Source of the DNA: Acinetobacter pseudolwoffii
Lineage (GTDB): Bacteria; Pseudomonadota; Gammaproteobacteria; Pseudomonadales; Moraxellaceae
Assembly: GCF_002803605.1 (NCBI RefSeq)
Contig: NZ_PHRG01000001.1
Coordinates: forward strand, 880,819 to 944,818
Reading direction: 5' to 3'
Length of the DNA stretch: 64,000 bases
Numbering within the stretch: position 1 is the stretch's first letter; each line of letters starts with the position of its first letter. Shown here piece after piece: positions 29,469 to 38,952 of this stretch. The notes under the pieces were generated by a model that saw only the letters and a list, made by a program, of their open reading frames with translations, ran no database searches and was not told the DNA's origin. Both the position numbers and the translations under genes were made by a program.

Positions 29469-30971
29469 TTACTTTTTCGGATTCTTCGCAGTTTTTTTTG
29501 TAACATCTTGAGCTTTAGATGTTGTTGAGGCTGTTTCAGATGCAGAATCTGGATCCTCCTGCCCCTCTAGCCCCTCATTTTCCACGGTCTCCGATTCATT
29601 TTCAGCAGTATTATCTGCTTGTATCTCTGCTTCCACGTCAGGATCAAAAGAAGTTTTGGTTAAAGCAGGCTGTTGCGATTGTTTATCTGCCACAGGTTCA
29701 ACCAATTCATCACTGAGGGCATCTAGACCTTCACTGACTTTTTCATCTTTTTTCACTTCAGCTTCTTCAGAACTGAGATCATTCTTTTCTTTCTTAACCA
29801 GTTTGACCTGAGTAATTGTATCATTGCCTTCAATTGCAATATCCTGATCCAGAATTGGCTCGTCTTTTGGCGCCTCGATCGACTGAGATGAACTGTCTAA
29901 TAATTTAGGTGCAGCCTGTTGCAATAAATTGACTGCTTTTTCATAGGCCGCATAGGGAGACAATTGCGAATCTTGATGCTGAATCAGATATTGTCGAGCA
30001 TGTGAGAAAGCTTCTTGAGCTTTCTGATTTACATCATCAACAAAACGGTGACTATAAACTGCTCCGATTCCAGCACTTGCCAATGGTGTCAATTTCGTTA
30101 ATTTTTCTAAAATAGAAATTTTTGGCAGATTGTTCACCCATTCCCATTTCGCCTCGCCTTCATGGTTGTTTAACCATTGCTTTATGGCAGTCATATCATT
30201 ATCAGAACCTAGCATGGTCTGAAGCTGGGAAATATCGTGGGTTTTAATCGTATTACTCAGCGCTTTTAAGCCCAATAATAAGGTCTGCTTTTCAGCAATC
30301 AGGCCAAGGTCTAGCTGTCTAAAAATATGTTGTACGATTTCCTGATCATCTTCTTTGCTCAGGTCAAAACCATAAGAGCGACCGACCTGATAAATGGTAC
30401 GTAGCGCCATTAACAAAGAAGCCGGAATATCAATCGCTGTACCAAGCACCCCAGAAGCACCGCTGATTGCACCCTGTACCGTTGCAATCCATTTGTTTTG
30501 CTCACCCAAAGCCTGTGAAATTCGTTTAGAACGATTGACATCCTGAGTCAACTCTTCCAAGTCTTTTGCTCCCGCTTCATTCAGAATGGCATCGACCGAA
30601 CTGCTCTGGTTACTAAACTGGTTAAGGCGGTCATAAAAATAGTCTGATACTTTCTCCGTCAGTTCAGGAGAAACAAAATGTGCCACGTTATTGACGGTAT
30701 TAAAACGGTGTCCTAGAAGTTGGCGAGATACATTTGGCAGATGTTCACGAAGCATTTGCTGTGGATTATCATATTTTTTAGCCGAAAAAACGCTTTTTGT
30801 CTTCGCCGAACCGTCAATCACCTGACCGGAATTTGACGGCTTAAGTGCTTTCGTCACCGAGTCTGGTGCAACATGATTCAATAAATCCAATCCGGTTGAA
30901 CTGAACTTTTTCGCCACTCCAAAGGCATTCGAAATCAGACCATTAGATTGTTTATTATTAGCATTTACCAT
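29469..30971 (-). CDS. EcsC family protein with long acidic C-terminal tail
   Basis: A 500-aa protein. Residues about 140-340 match the EcsC family: GAISGASGVLGTAIDIPASL, ALRTIYQVGRSYGFDLS, a conserved helical segment LGLIAEKQTLLLGLKALS, and a glycine-containing helix ASAGIGAVYSHRFVDDV. The N-terminal 130 residues are polar and helical. The last ~130 residues are acidic, Glu/Asp/Ser-rich and probably disordered, ending in a basic KDVTKKTAKNPKK. The function of EcsC proteins is poorly known. The start has GAGG upstream. It stands alone between the str operon and fabB. Confidence 0.8.
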   Translation of the reverse strand: MVNANNKQSNGLISNAFGVAKKFSSTGLDLLNHVAPDSVTKALKPSNSGQVIDGSAKTKSVFSAKKYDNPQQMLREHLPNVSRQLLGHRFNTVNNVAHFVSPELTEKVSDYFYDRLNQFSNQSSSVDAILNEAGAKDLEELTQDVNRSKRISQALGEQNKWIATVQGAISGASGVLGTAIDIPASLLMALRTIYQVGRSYGFDLSKEDDQEIVQHIFRQLDLGLIAEKQTLLLGLKALSNTIKTHDISQLQTMLGSDNDMTAIKQWLNNHEGEAKWEWVNNLPKISILEKLTKLTPLASAGIGAVYSHRFVDDVNQKAQEAFSHARQYLIQHQDSQLSPYAAYEKAVNLLQQAAPKLLDSSSQSIEAPKDEPILDQDIAIEGNDTITQVKLVKKEKNDLSSEEAEVKKDEKVSEGLDALSDELVEPVADKQSQQPALTKTSFDPDVEAEIQADNTAENESETVENEGLEGQEDPDSASETASTTSKAQDVTKKTAKNPKK

Positions 30972-31246
30972 TTTTTACCTCAGCATTCACGTGCTTGTAT
31001 TTGATATAAATACTAGGTGTAGTCAGCATTTATCTCAACTTTATTCTGTGTCATTTAGTAAAATCCCTACATGCCGACTCACAAACCCAACCGACTGTCA
31101 CACGGCATAACATTTGCCATAAGATTTCAAAAGTCTTTCTGCTATCATGTTCTCCATCATGAAATAAGGCTAGAGGCCGGATTTGGCGATTTTATATAGC
31201 CCATTTTCTGCCACTGGACGTAGAGCTAAACTATAAGGATCTGTAG

Positions 31247-32476
31247 ATGAAACGTGTTGTCATCACTGGCATGGGTATTAACTCGTGTATTGGTAATACA
31301 TTAGAGGATGTAAACCATTCTTTACAAAACGGGATTTCAGGAACACGTTTTAATCCGACTTATGCTGAACTCAATTTCAAAAGCCATGTGAGTGCTGCGG
31401 CCGAACAGGATTTCGACGGTATTGACCGTAAACTCAAACGCTTTATGGGCGTATGCGCAATGTATGCCTACAATTCGGCACTTGCTGCAGTTGAACATGC
31501 CGGTTTAAAACAAGAAGATCTGGCAAATAATCCACGCTATGGTATTGCCGGTGGTTCAGGTGGTGGTTCAACTGCCTCAGTGGTTGAAATGAAAGAACTT
31601 CTAGATACCAAAGGTGCGCGTAAAATTGGTCCTTTCTTTGTACCACGCAATATGACCAACACCATTACTGCAAACGTCGGTGTCGCTTTTAAACTACAAG
31701 GCGTAGCACATACCATTACCAGTGCATGTGCAACCTCTGCCGATGCCATTGGTTATGCTTATAACCTGATCCAACTGGGCAAACAAGATTTGATGCTGGC
31801 TGGTGGCGGTGAAGAGGATCACTGGTCACAAAGCTTATTGTTTGATGCGATGGGTGCGCTTTGCTCTAAATACAACGACACGCCTGAAACTGCATCTCGT
31901 CCGTACTCTGCTGACCGTGACGGCTTCGTGATTGCCGGTGGTGGCGGTTTTGTGGTGCTTGAGTCACTTGAGCATGCACAAGCACGTGGTGCAAACATCT
32001 TGGCTGAAGTGGTGGGCTATGCGGCCAACTCGGATGGTGCAGATATGGTTGCACCAAGTGGCGAAGGGGCTACACGCTGTATCCTGATGGCACTTGAAGA
32101 AGCCAAACAACATGGTGTTGAATCGATTGATTATGTGAATACTCATGGTACATCTACACCTGCTGGTGACGTGACCGAGCTTCAAGCAATGGCACGTGCA
32201 TTTGGTGAAGATAAAGTTCCACCACTGAGCTCAACCAAGTCTATGACTGGTCACAGCCTGGGTGCTGCTGGCGTTCAGGAAGCAATTTACTCGATCCTGA
32301 TGATGCAAAATGACTTTATTGCTCCAAACATTAACGTGACCGAGCTGGATGAAGGCGCAAAACCATTTGATATCGTGCTTGAAAAACGTGACGCAAAATT
32401 GAATACTGTGATGAGTAACAGTTTCGGTTTCGGCGGCGTAAATGCTTGTCTCATCTTCAAAAAATGGGAAGGCTAA
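31247..32476 (+). CDS. fabB: 3-oxoacyl-ACP synthase I
   Basis: A 409-aa beta-ketoacyl-ACP synthase with the Cys-His-His triad: Cys161 in ITSACATSADAIG, His300 in NTHGTSTPAGD, and His336 in TGHSLGAAG. CATSADAIG and NTHGTSTPAGD are closer to FabB than FabF, so the gene should elongate unsaturated and saturated fatty acids. AAGGAT precedes the ATG. A membrane gene (hemJ) follows after 23 nt and is probably co-transcribed. Confidence 0.92.
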   Translation: MKRVVITGMGINSCIGNTLEDVNHSLQNGISGTRFNPTYAELNFKSHVSAAAEQDFDGIDRKLKRFMGVCAMYAYNSALAAVEHAGLKQEDLANNPRYGIAGGSGGGSTASVVEMKELLDTKGARKIGPFFVPRNMTNTITANVGVAFKLQGVAHTITSACATSADAIGYAYNLIQLGKQDLMLAGGGEEDHWSQSLLFDAMGALCSKYNDTPETASRPYSADRDGFVIAGGGGFVVLESLEHAQARGANILAEVVGYAANSDGADMVAPSGEGATRCILMALEEAKQHGVESIDYVNTHGTSTPAGDVTELQAMARAFGEDKVPPLSSTKSMTGHSLGAAGVQEAIYSILMMQNDFIAPNINVTELDEGAKPFDIVLEKRDAKLNTVMSNSFGFGGVNACLIFKKWEG

Positions 32477-32499
32477 GCCGCCCATTTTAGGGTGACTTG

Positions 32500-32952
32500 A
32501 TGGATGCTCCTTCTGATGCTTTCCTTTGGGTAAAAGCATTACATATTATTGCTGTGGTGTGCTGGTTTGCTGCGTTGTTCTACTTGCCACGGCTATATGT
32601 TTACCATGCCATGAGCGAAGATGCCGTAAGCCACGCGCGTTTTCAGGTGATGGAACGCAAGCTGTATCGTGGCATCATGTGGCCTGCCATGCTGGCCACC
32701 CTCATTACAGCGCACTTTCTGGTCGATTGGGGTGATGCAACACGTCACTATCATGAAGCTTTATGGTTTTACCTGAAAGTGGGTCTGGTGGGTTTATTGG
32801 TGATTTATCATCTGGTATGTGGCCATTACCGCAAAAAACTGATGGAAAATGCCCATTACAAGTCACACAAGTTCTGGCGTTATTTTAATGAAATGCCAAC
32901 CCTGATCTTATTTGCTGTGGTAATTTTGGTCGTGGTAAAACCGACCTTCTAA
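32500..32952 (+). CDS. hemJ: Protoporphyrinogen IX oxidase, HemJ type
   Basis: A 150-aa inner-membrane protein with four predicted helices. The motif WVKALHIIAVVCWFAALFYL carries the conserved His15, and the RKLYRGIMWPAMLATL and KLMENAHYKSHKFWRYFNEMP segments are typical of HemJ. HemJ oxidises protoporphyrinogen IX to protoporphyrin IX in heme synthesis and replaces HemG/HemY in Acinetobacter and many other bacteria. The ATG at 32500 lies behind AGGGTG; the TTG one codon earlier is less likely. It ends at a bidirectional terminator. Confidence 0.9.
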   Translation: MDAPSDAFLWVKALHIIAVVCWFAALFYLPRLYVYHAMSEDAVSHARFQVMERKLYRGIMWPAMLATLITAHFLVDWGDATRHYHEALWFYLKVGLVGLLVIYHLVCGHYRKKLMENAHYKSHKFWRYFNEMPTLILFAVVILVVVKPTF

Positions 32953-32965
32953 CGCATAGAGCAAA

Positions 32966-33000
32966 AATAAAAAATCCCTGATTCGTCGGGGATTTTTTAT
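32966..33000. terminator. Bidirectional terminator after hemJ
   Basis: Stem ATCCCTGA/TCGGGGAT closed by a TTCG loop, with A and T runs on both sides. It serves hemJ (+) and the convergent unknown gene (-). Confidence 0.88.
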
Positions 33001-33009
33001 TTTGGCCTT

Positions 33010-34299
33010 CTAGATTTTTACACAGCTATCCTGCTTCAGATTCAGTTCAGACAATTTCTGTTGAGAAAATGGCAGTGCTATACATAACTTTCCATCTTGC
33101 TGAAAATAACGTCGCCCTGCTGCATTTTGATTCAATAGCTCTATCTCTATACTGCCTGAATTGACTGCATTAAAAGTCATAATTTTATTGCTTAAGACAT
33201 GATTCATCACAATATATTTTTCAAAGTTGGGCTTACTGATCTGCGCTAGAACATGTCCAATCGCATTTTTTAGTCGCCATTTAGACAGTGAAGAAGGCTC
33301 ACTTGTCGTAAACCGCTCTTGCAGTTCAACATACGGTGTTTCCGAAAGCATCCAGTACACCTCATATTGTGCTGCAATTGCATTAAAGGTGGTATTGGGT
33401 AAATACAGCCATTTTAGCTGTACAGGACTGATTTCAGAGGCATGTGCCAGATATTGCGTCAGCAAATAATGTCCCATTAATTCATTTTGCAGACTTGCTT
33501 TTAAACCCAATTGATCTGAATCCAGATTGTTAAGCATGACTGGATTGCTTTCATTTTTTTGCTCGATCCGAATCAGATCAATCATTTGACTGAGCCAATT
33601 CTGTAGCAGCATTTTTTCAACCAAAGACAAGCGGTTCCGGCTAAAATCTAAAACCTGATGAAACTGCTGTGCATAATCCTGCACTTTAGAGCCTGAATCA
33701 AGCTGGATGTGAGCCAGTTTCAGCAACTGTAAATTTTGAATATAGCGATAATCAGGCCCGACTGCCTGCGGCGGAATCACCAATGAAATATAATCCTGGT
33801 GTTCCAATAAATCTGAAAACCGTTGTAAAGGAATACGCTCACGCTCCAGTAAAGCGTGTAACGATTTTTTATGTTCTAGCACCAATGCAGAAAACTGCTC
33901 AGCTGAATTAGCCAAACGCATTTGCAGATTTTCAAGAAGTTCTTTTTCCTGTTCAGAAAAACCAGCTCGGCTCAGCTTTCGGCTTAATCCTGAGTCAATC
34001 TGCAGATTTTCAGCAGCATTCTGATCTTGAATATAGTTTGCCCATTCCCGATGGTAACGATAACGACCCAGTGCCTGAGGATGAACCTCATCTTTGGCAG
34101 TAATTCCCAGTAAGTAAAAATATGAGTGTTGCTGAACATTCGCCCTATAGATTAAATCTGGCTGAATAAACTTTTTTGCCGTATCCGTTAAAGGCTGATC
34201 TGTACGCAGCCATTTTGCAGTGAATACCAACAGAATGGCTATTCCCACAAGAATGCCAAGCGACCATAACCACAGCCTGTTTTTACTCCATCCCCTCAT
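33010..34299 (-). CDS. Membrane-anchored protein of unknown function
   Basis: A 429-aa protein with a basic N-terminus (MRGWSKNRLW), one membrane helix (about residues 10-28, LWSLGILVGIAILLVFTA), and a large, mostly helical periplasmic region rich in Leu and Gln. No motif is recognised; there is one Cys pair candidate only near the C-terminus (LCIALPF and DSCVKI). AAGGAT precedes the ATG. It stands between two terminators, so it is monocistronic. I know of similar hypothetical proteins in Acinetobacter but can give no function. Confidence 0.65.
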   Translation of the reverse strand: MRGWSKNRLWLWSLGILVGIAILLVFTAKWLRTDQPLTDTAKKFIQPDLIYRANVQQHSYFYLLGITAKDEVHPQALGRYRYHREWANYIQDQNAAENLQIDSGLSRKLSRAGFSEQEKELLENLQMRLANSAEQFSALVLEHKKSLHALLERERIPLQRFSDLLEHQDYISLVIPPQAVGPDYRYIQNLQLLKLAHIQLDSGSKVQDYAQQFHQVLDFSRNRLSLVEKMLLQNWLSQMIDLIRIEQKNESNPVMLNNLDSDQLGLKASLQNELMGHYLLTQYLAHASEISPVQLKWLYLPNTTFNAIAAQYEVYWMLSETPYVELQERFTTSEPSSLSKWRLKNAIGHVLAQISKPNFEKYIVMNHVLSNKIMTFNAVNSGSIEIELLNQNAAGRRYFQQDGKLCIALPFSQQKLSELNLKQDSCVKI

Positions 34300-34380
34300 A
34301 TAGATCCTTATTTTTAATTATAAATTTTTCTTCAATTCTAAGGGCACAGGACAAAGTTCACAAATGATTCATCACACCAT

Positions 34381-34411
34381 AAAAAAATCCCCGATCAGGC
34401 GGGGATTTTTT
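34381..34411. terminator. Terminator downstream of the permease gene
   Basis: Hairpin AATCCCCG/CGGGGATT with T runs on both strands. It ends the minus-strand dad/permease transcript and could block the opposite direction too. Confidence 0.88.
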
Positions 34412-34419
34412 AAGCTATT

Positions 34420-35859
34420 TTATTGTGTTTCTAATGCCGCTTTTCTCGCGGCTGCGACACGCGGCCGATACAGTACATAATAAGTCACTGCCAAAATAAT
34501 CAACCATAATGGACTGATTTTTAATGCATTAAATGTATCTGGCTCCAAACTTAAAATGACCAGAGCGAAAGCCAGAAAAGTTAGTACGATATAGCTCATC
34601 CATACCCCACCCGGCATTTTAAAGGTGGAGTTGGCATGCTGTTCAGGGCGTAATTTACGGTAGCGTAGATAACACACCATAATTAAGCTCCAAATACTAA
34701 TAAACAAAATCACGCACAGCGACGTCGCTAAAGTAAAAGCTTCCAAGGTATTGGGCACAAAGTACTGCAAAGCTGCACCAGCCATAATAAAGGCACATGA
34801 GAACATTAAACCCTTGGCTGGTACAGAACGTTTCGATAGATGCGCCAAAGCGGCAGGTGCCTGTTGGCCACGCGCCAATCCGAAAAGCATACGACTGGTG
34901 GAGAATACACCACTATTCATGGAAGACATGACGGATGACAAGACCACCAGATTCATGATGATCGCCGCCGCACCAATACCGGCATGCATGAATAAGCTGA
35001 CAAAAGGACTTTGATCCGCAGGAATTTTAGCCCATGGAGTCACTGACATCACTACAAACAATGACAACACATAGAACAAGATAATACGCGTTGGAATCGC
35101 ATTGACGGCTTTGGGTAAATTTTTCTCAGGATCTTTGGTTTCAGCTGCCATCGTACCGAGCAATTCCACACCGACAAAGGCGAATAAGGCAATCTGGAAG
35201 CCTGCCAGAAAGCCATCCGCACCTTTGGGGAACATACCACCCGACCAGACATGGCTAAAGCTTGCAGTACTGCCATCTGGTGCCTGAAACTGGTTCAACA
35301 CCATAAAGCCGCCAATAAAGATCAGGCCTAAAATGGCTAAAATCTTAATCAGGGCAAACCAGAATTCAATTTCACCAAACAGTTTGACCGTCAGCAAGTT
35401 CAAACCTAGAACCAGCAATACACAGCCGACACTGATCAGTGCCTGCCCGATGGGGGTAAAGGCCACACCCTCAGGCAACCAGAAACTCAGATAATTAATA
35501 ATCGCTGCTAAATCAGCAATCCCGACCAGAACCCAACCGAGCCAATAAGACCAGCCAATATAATAGGCCGCGCCCGGACCAATCAGGTCGCGTGCCATAT
35601 CAATAAATGATTTGTAATGTAAATTAGCCAACAATATCTCACCCAATGCGCGCATCAGGAAGAAAAACATAAAGCCAATAATCATATAAATAAATAAAAT
35701 TGAAGGGCCGGCCAAAGAGATAGTTTTACCCGATCCCATAAATAAACCGGTACCAATTGCACCACCAATGGCAATTAACTGCAGATGCCGATTGGATAGC
35801 TTGCGTTGTAGCTCATGTTGCGACGGCGCTGCGTCATCTTTAGCGGATGTTGTATTCAT
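34420..35859 (-). CDS. APC-family amino-acid permease (D-Ser/D-Ala/Gly type)
   Basis: A 479-aa permease with twelve predicted helices. The N-terminal signature LIAIGGAIGTGLFMGSGKTI and the GFMFFFLMRALGEI segment are those of the AAT subgroup that contains CycA, GabP and ProY. Its position at the end of an alanine-racemase/D-amino-acid dehydrogenase locus favours D-alanine, D-serine or glycine uptake (CycA-like). ATG 35859 has AAGGA 8 nt upstream; the 27 extra codons up to 35940 were rejected. A terminator follows the stop. Confidence 0.85.
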   Translation of the reverse strand: MNTTSAKDDAAPSQHELQRKLSNRHLQLIAIGGAIGTGLFMGSGKTISLAGPSILFIYMIIGFMFFFLMRALGEILLANLHYKSFIDMARDLIGPGAAYYIGWSYWLGWVLVGIADLAAIINYLSFWLPEGVAFTPIGQALISVGCVLLVLGLNLLTVKLFGEIEFWFALIKILAILGLIFIGGFMVLNQFQAPDGSTASFSHVWSGGMFPKGADGFLAGFQIALFAFVGVELLGTMAAETKDPEKNLPKAVNAIPTRIILFYVLSLFVVMSVTPWAKIPADQSPFVSLFMHAGIGAAAIIMNLVVLSSVMSSMNSGVFSTSRMLFGLARGQQAPAALAHLSKRSVPAKGLMFSCAFIMAGAALQYFVPNTLEAFTLATSLCVILFISIWSLIMVCYLRYRKLRPEQHANSTFKMPGGVWMSYIVLTFLAFALVILSLEPDTFNALKISPLWLIILAVTYYVLYRPRVAAARKAALETQ

Positions 35860-36010
35860 GTTTAGTTCCTTTTTCGCATCAGACCCTTGCCCATCTGATC
35901 GGATTTCTTCCTGAAATCCTGAATGCAGATGAAGTTCCATTTAAAAAGCTAAATGACCGGAGCTGATGTCCTTACAAAATTGAGTTGGGAGATATAAAAA
36001 TCAAAACAAC

Positions 36011-36373
36011 TCAAGCCTGTGCTGCAATCACTGCAATTTCAATCAGCCAGTCAGGATTGACCAGATCTGCCTGAATGGTGGCACGTGCCGGAGTTCCCTG
36101 TCCTTGCAACCAGTGAATCCAGATCTGGTTCACGGTTTGAAAATCTTCCAGATTTTTCACAAATAGTTGTGCCGACAGCAGTCGGCTTTTGTCTGTTCCT
36201 GCCAGCTTGAGCAGCTGATCAATTTTCGTCAGCACTTCCTGCGTTTGACCGCTAATATCCTGACGGGTGCTATCCGGCACCTGCCCTGATACATACACGG
36301 TCTGGTTGTGAATGGTGACAGCACTCATGACCTGATTGCTGTTAATACGCTGGATATCGGTGTGTTCCATCAT
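36011..36373 (-). CDS. RidA family protein (imine/enamine deaminase)
   Basis: A ~120-aa RidA/YjgF/UK114 fold protein: VYVSGQVPD, LLSAQLFVKNLEDF, and GTPARATIQADLVNPDWLIEI with the Arg that binds the substrate carboxylate. RidA enzymes hydrolyse reactive 2-imino acids, such as 2-iminopropionate released when alanine is oxidised. That fits its place beside dadA and the racemase gene. Three ATG codons follow AGGA in a row (36376, 36373, 36370); the middle one has the best spacing. Confidence 0.88.
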   Translation of the reverse strand: MMEHTDIQRINSNQVMSAVTIHNQTVYVSGQVPDSTRQDISGQTQEVLTKIDQLLKLAGTDKSRLLSAQLFVKNLEDFQTVNQIWIHWLQGQGTPARATIQADLVNPDWLIEIAVIAAQA

Positions 36374-36418
36374 CATATGTCCTCTCAATTTCTTCCGTTA
36401 TTTGGTCAATATTTAGTT

Positions 36419-37531
36419 TTAGCTTTCAATCCGAACCGGTACACGAGCCGTAATCGCACACATCAATTCATAGCCTACGGTTCCTGAACCGGCCGCGACC
36501 TCATCAATTGATAAAATTTCACCTTGCGAAGATTTCCCCCAAAGTACCACTTCACTCCCCACAGTCGCCTGAGGGACAGCGGTCAGATCGACGGTAAGCA
36601 TATCCATACTGACCCGACCAAGAACTTGAGTTCGCACTGAATCCACCAGAACTGGTGTACCTGTGGCTGAAATGCGCTGATACCCATCGGCATATCCACA
36701 CGCCACTACACCAATGCGCATCGCCTGCTCCGCAACGAAGTTAGAACCATAACCCACACTTTCATCAGCCTGAATATACTGAATCGCAATGATTTCACTG
36801 CGCAGGCTCATGCCGGGCTGCAAATTCCAGTCATCAATAGTATGGTCAGGATAGTCAGGCGAACTGCCATACAGCATGATGCCACTACGCACAATGTCGG
36901 ATTGAATATGGTGATGATGGCGCAGGATGGCTGCACTATTACTGACAGAAGTTTTCCCTGCTAAGGGTTCAATGATTTGCGTGAACATTGAATATTGATA
37001 ATCAATGCCGTTCTGGCCAAAGCGCTGACCATCTGCATCGGAAAAATGCGTCATATGGCTAATTGAGCGCACATTGCCCAGTGCCTGGACTTGCTTAAAA
37101 ATATCCGTATATTCGTGGGCCTGAAAACCCAAACGGTTCATACCGCTGTTAAGTTTTAAGTACACATCAAATTTTGCGTCTGGATTGATCTGCTGAAACT
37201 GCGTTAACCAGGTGATTTGATGCTGGCTATGTAGACTAAAACTTAAATCTAATGCAGCACAGACGTCTAAATCGTCTACAGCAAAAATTCCTTCGAGCAG
37301 TAAAATTTTGCCCTGCCAACCGAGCGCACGCAGACGCTGCGCTTCAGCCAAATCCAGCAAGGCAAAACCATCGGCTGATTGAAATACTGAATAGACTCGC
37401 TCAATACCATGACCATAGGCATTGGCTTTAACCACAGCATAGACTTCTGCATTTGGCGCTGCGGCTTTGGCGATCTTCAGGTTATGCTGCAATGCATCTA
37501 AGTGCACTACAGCTTGAATTGGGCGTGGCAT
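36419..37531 (-). CDS. dadX: Alanine racemase (catabolic, DadX-type)
   Basis: A 370-aa fold-type III PLP enzyme. Lys35 in VYAVVKANAYGHG forms the Schiff base, and ESVGYGSNF carries the catalytic Tyr of the second monomer. It interconverts L- and D-alanine. It lies 23 bp downstream of dadA, so the two make a unit: L-Ala is racemised, then D-Ala is oxidised to pyruvate. The DadX name rests on context; an alr elsewhere in the genome cannot be excluded. Confidence 0.92.
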   Translation of the reverse strand: MPRPIQAVVHLDALQHNLKIAKAAAPNAEVYAVVKANAYGHGIERVYSVFQSADGFALLDLAEAQRLRALGWQGKILLLEGIFAVDDLDVCAALDLSFSLHSQHQITWLTQFQQINPDAKFDVYLKLNSGMNRLGFQAHEYTDIFKQVQALGNVRSISHMTHFSDADGQRFGQNGIDYQYSMFTQIIEPLAGKTSVSNSAAILRHHHHIQSDIVRSGIMLYGSSPDYPDHTIDDWNLQPGMSLRSEIIAIQYIQADESVGYGSNFVAEQAMRIGVVACGYADGYQRISATGTPVLVDSVRTQVLGRVSMDMLTVDLTAVPQATVGSEVVLWGKSSQGEILSIDEVAAGSGTVGYELMCAITARVPVRIES

Positions 37532-37554
37532 AGCTTCTTCCTTGAAACAGCAAT

Positions 37555-38814
37555 TTAGGCCGCGTGTGAATAACGTCCGAGTGAAAGTCCTTCAGTGCTG
37601 ATTTCGGTTTTATGATTCAACACAATGTCACTGATTAACTTGCCCGAACCACAGGCCATGGTCCAACCCAGGGTGCCATGTCCAGTATTCAGGAACAGAT
37701 TTTTAAAACGCGTTACACCAATAATCGGGGTACTGTCTGGGGTCATTGGACGTAAACCGGTCCAGAAACTCGCTTCTGCCAGATCCCCGCCTGGGAATAA
37801 TTCCTGAGTGACCATTTCCAGAGTGGCACGGCGATTGTCTTTCAAATTGTGGTTAAATCCACTTAGTTCGGCCATACCGCCAACACGGATCCGCTGGTCA
37901 AAACGCGTGATGGCAATTTTATAGGTTTCATCCAGCACCGTAGATTGTGGTGCAAAGTTGGCATCAATAATTGGAATGGTCAGTGAATAGCCTTTGACTG
38001 GATAAACCGGCAAATCCAGATTCAAAGGTTTTAAGAAATCACGCGAATAACTACCGAATGCCAATACATATTTATCAGCCGTCAGCACTTCACCATTGAC
38101 CACCACCCCCTTAATTTCATCGCCTTCAATCACCAAACGCTCAACATTTTGGTTAAATTTAAACTGCACGCCCAATTCTTTGGCAACATTGGCTAAGGCA
38201 TTGGTAAATAAATAACAGTCGCCTGTCTCATCATTGGGTAAATGCAAGCCGCCCACCAGTTTATCCTGGGCATGCGCCAGGGCTGGCTCAACTTTGGCCA
38301 GATCAGCGCCCAACAACAATTCATGCGGTACGCCGCATTCTCGCAATACCGCAATATCACGTTGCACCATCTCTAATTGCGCTTCGTTACGAAAGACTTG
38401 CAAAGTACCTTTAGAACGGTGTTCATAACTGATCCCGGTTTCTTTACGCAATTCACGTAAACAGTCACGGCTATATTCAGCCACACGGGTCATACGTTCT
38501 TTGTTAATCGCATAGCTGGCTGGATTACAGTTTTTCAGCATTTGTGCCATCCAGTTCAACTGCCACATACTGCCATCTAAATTAATGGCTAAAGGTGCAT
38601 GATGCTGGAACATCCATTTCACTGCTTTAAATGGAATGCCCGGTGCTGCCCATGGCGTCGAATAGCCCGGAGAAATTTGTCCGGCATTGCCAAAACTGGT
38701 TTCTTCAGCCGGCCCGGTTTGACGGTCGAGCACTGTAACTTCTACACCCTGCTGCGCCAGATAATAGGCACTCGCCACACCGATTACACCACTGCCTAAG
38801 ACCAAAACGCGCAT
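37555..38814 (-). CDS. dadA: D-amino acid dehydrogenase
   Basis: A 419-aa FAD enzyme. The dinucleotide fold [19 protein letters not shown] starts at residue 3, [16 protein letters not shown] is the conserved DadA segment, and [10 protein letters not shown] with [18 protein letters not shown] closes the FAD site. It deaminates D-alanine and other D-amino acids and passes electrons to the respiratory chain at the inner membrane. It is divergent from the Lrp-family gene across a 138-bp region holding an inverted repeat. Confidence 0.95.
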   Translation of the reverse strand: MRVLVLGSGVIGVASAYYLAQQGVEVTVLDRQTGPAEETSFGNAGQISPGYSTPWAAPGIPFKAVKWMFQHHAPLAINLDGSMWQLNWMAQMLKNCNPASYAINKERMTRVAEYSRDCLRELRKETGISYEHRSKGTLQVFRNEAQLEMVQRDIAVLRECGVPHELLLGADLAKVEPALAHAQDKLVGGLHLPNDETGDCYLFTNALANVAKELGVQFKFNQNVERLVIEGDEIKGVVVNGEVLTADKYVLAFGSYSRDFLKPLNLDLPVYPVKGYSLTIPIIDANFAPQSTVLDETYKIAITRFDQRIRVGGMAELSGFNHNLKDNRRATLEMVTQELFPGGDLAEASFWTGLRPMTPDSTPIIGVTRFKNLFLNTGHGTLGWTMACGSGKLISDIVLNHKTEISTEGLSLGRYSHAA

Positions 38815-38834
38815 CTTACTACCCTCAAATTTTT

Positions 38835-38851
38835 CTAGTTGATTTAACTAG
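38835..38851. promoter_or_regulatory. Inverted repeat in the dadA-lrp divergent region
   Basis: CTAGTT-GATTT-AACTAG, a perfect 6-bp dyad with a 5-nt spacer, 20 bp upstream of dadA. Its length (about 17 bp), AT-rich centre and position fit an Lrp/AsnC operator for the divergently encoded regulator. No binding data are visible. Confidence 0.45.
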
Positions 38852-38952
38852 TATATTTTTGGATCAATAGTGAATTTAACTATATTGAGACGATATATTT
38901 AGTGAAATAAACATTTTTTTCGGGCAGAATTAAAAAAAAGAGGGAAATATTG

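Noticed and set aside
34420..35940. Longer permease start at 35940
   Set aside because: The extra 27 residues are polar and not conserved in APC permeases, while the ATG at 35859 has a strong AAGGA site.
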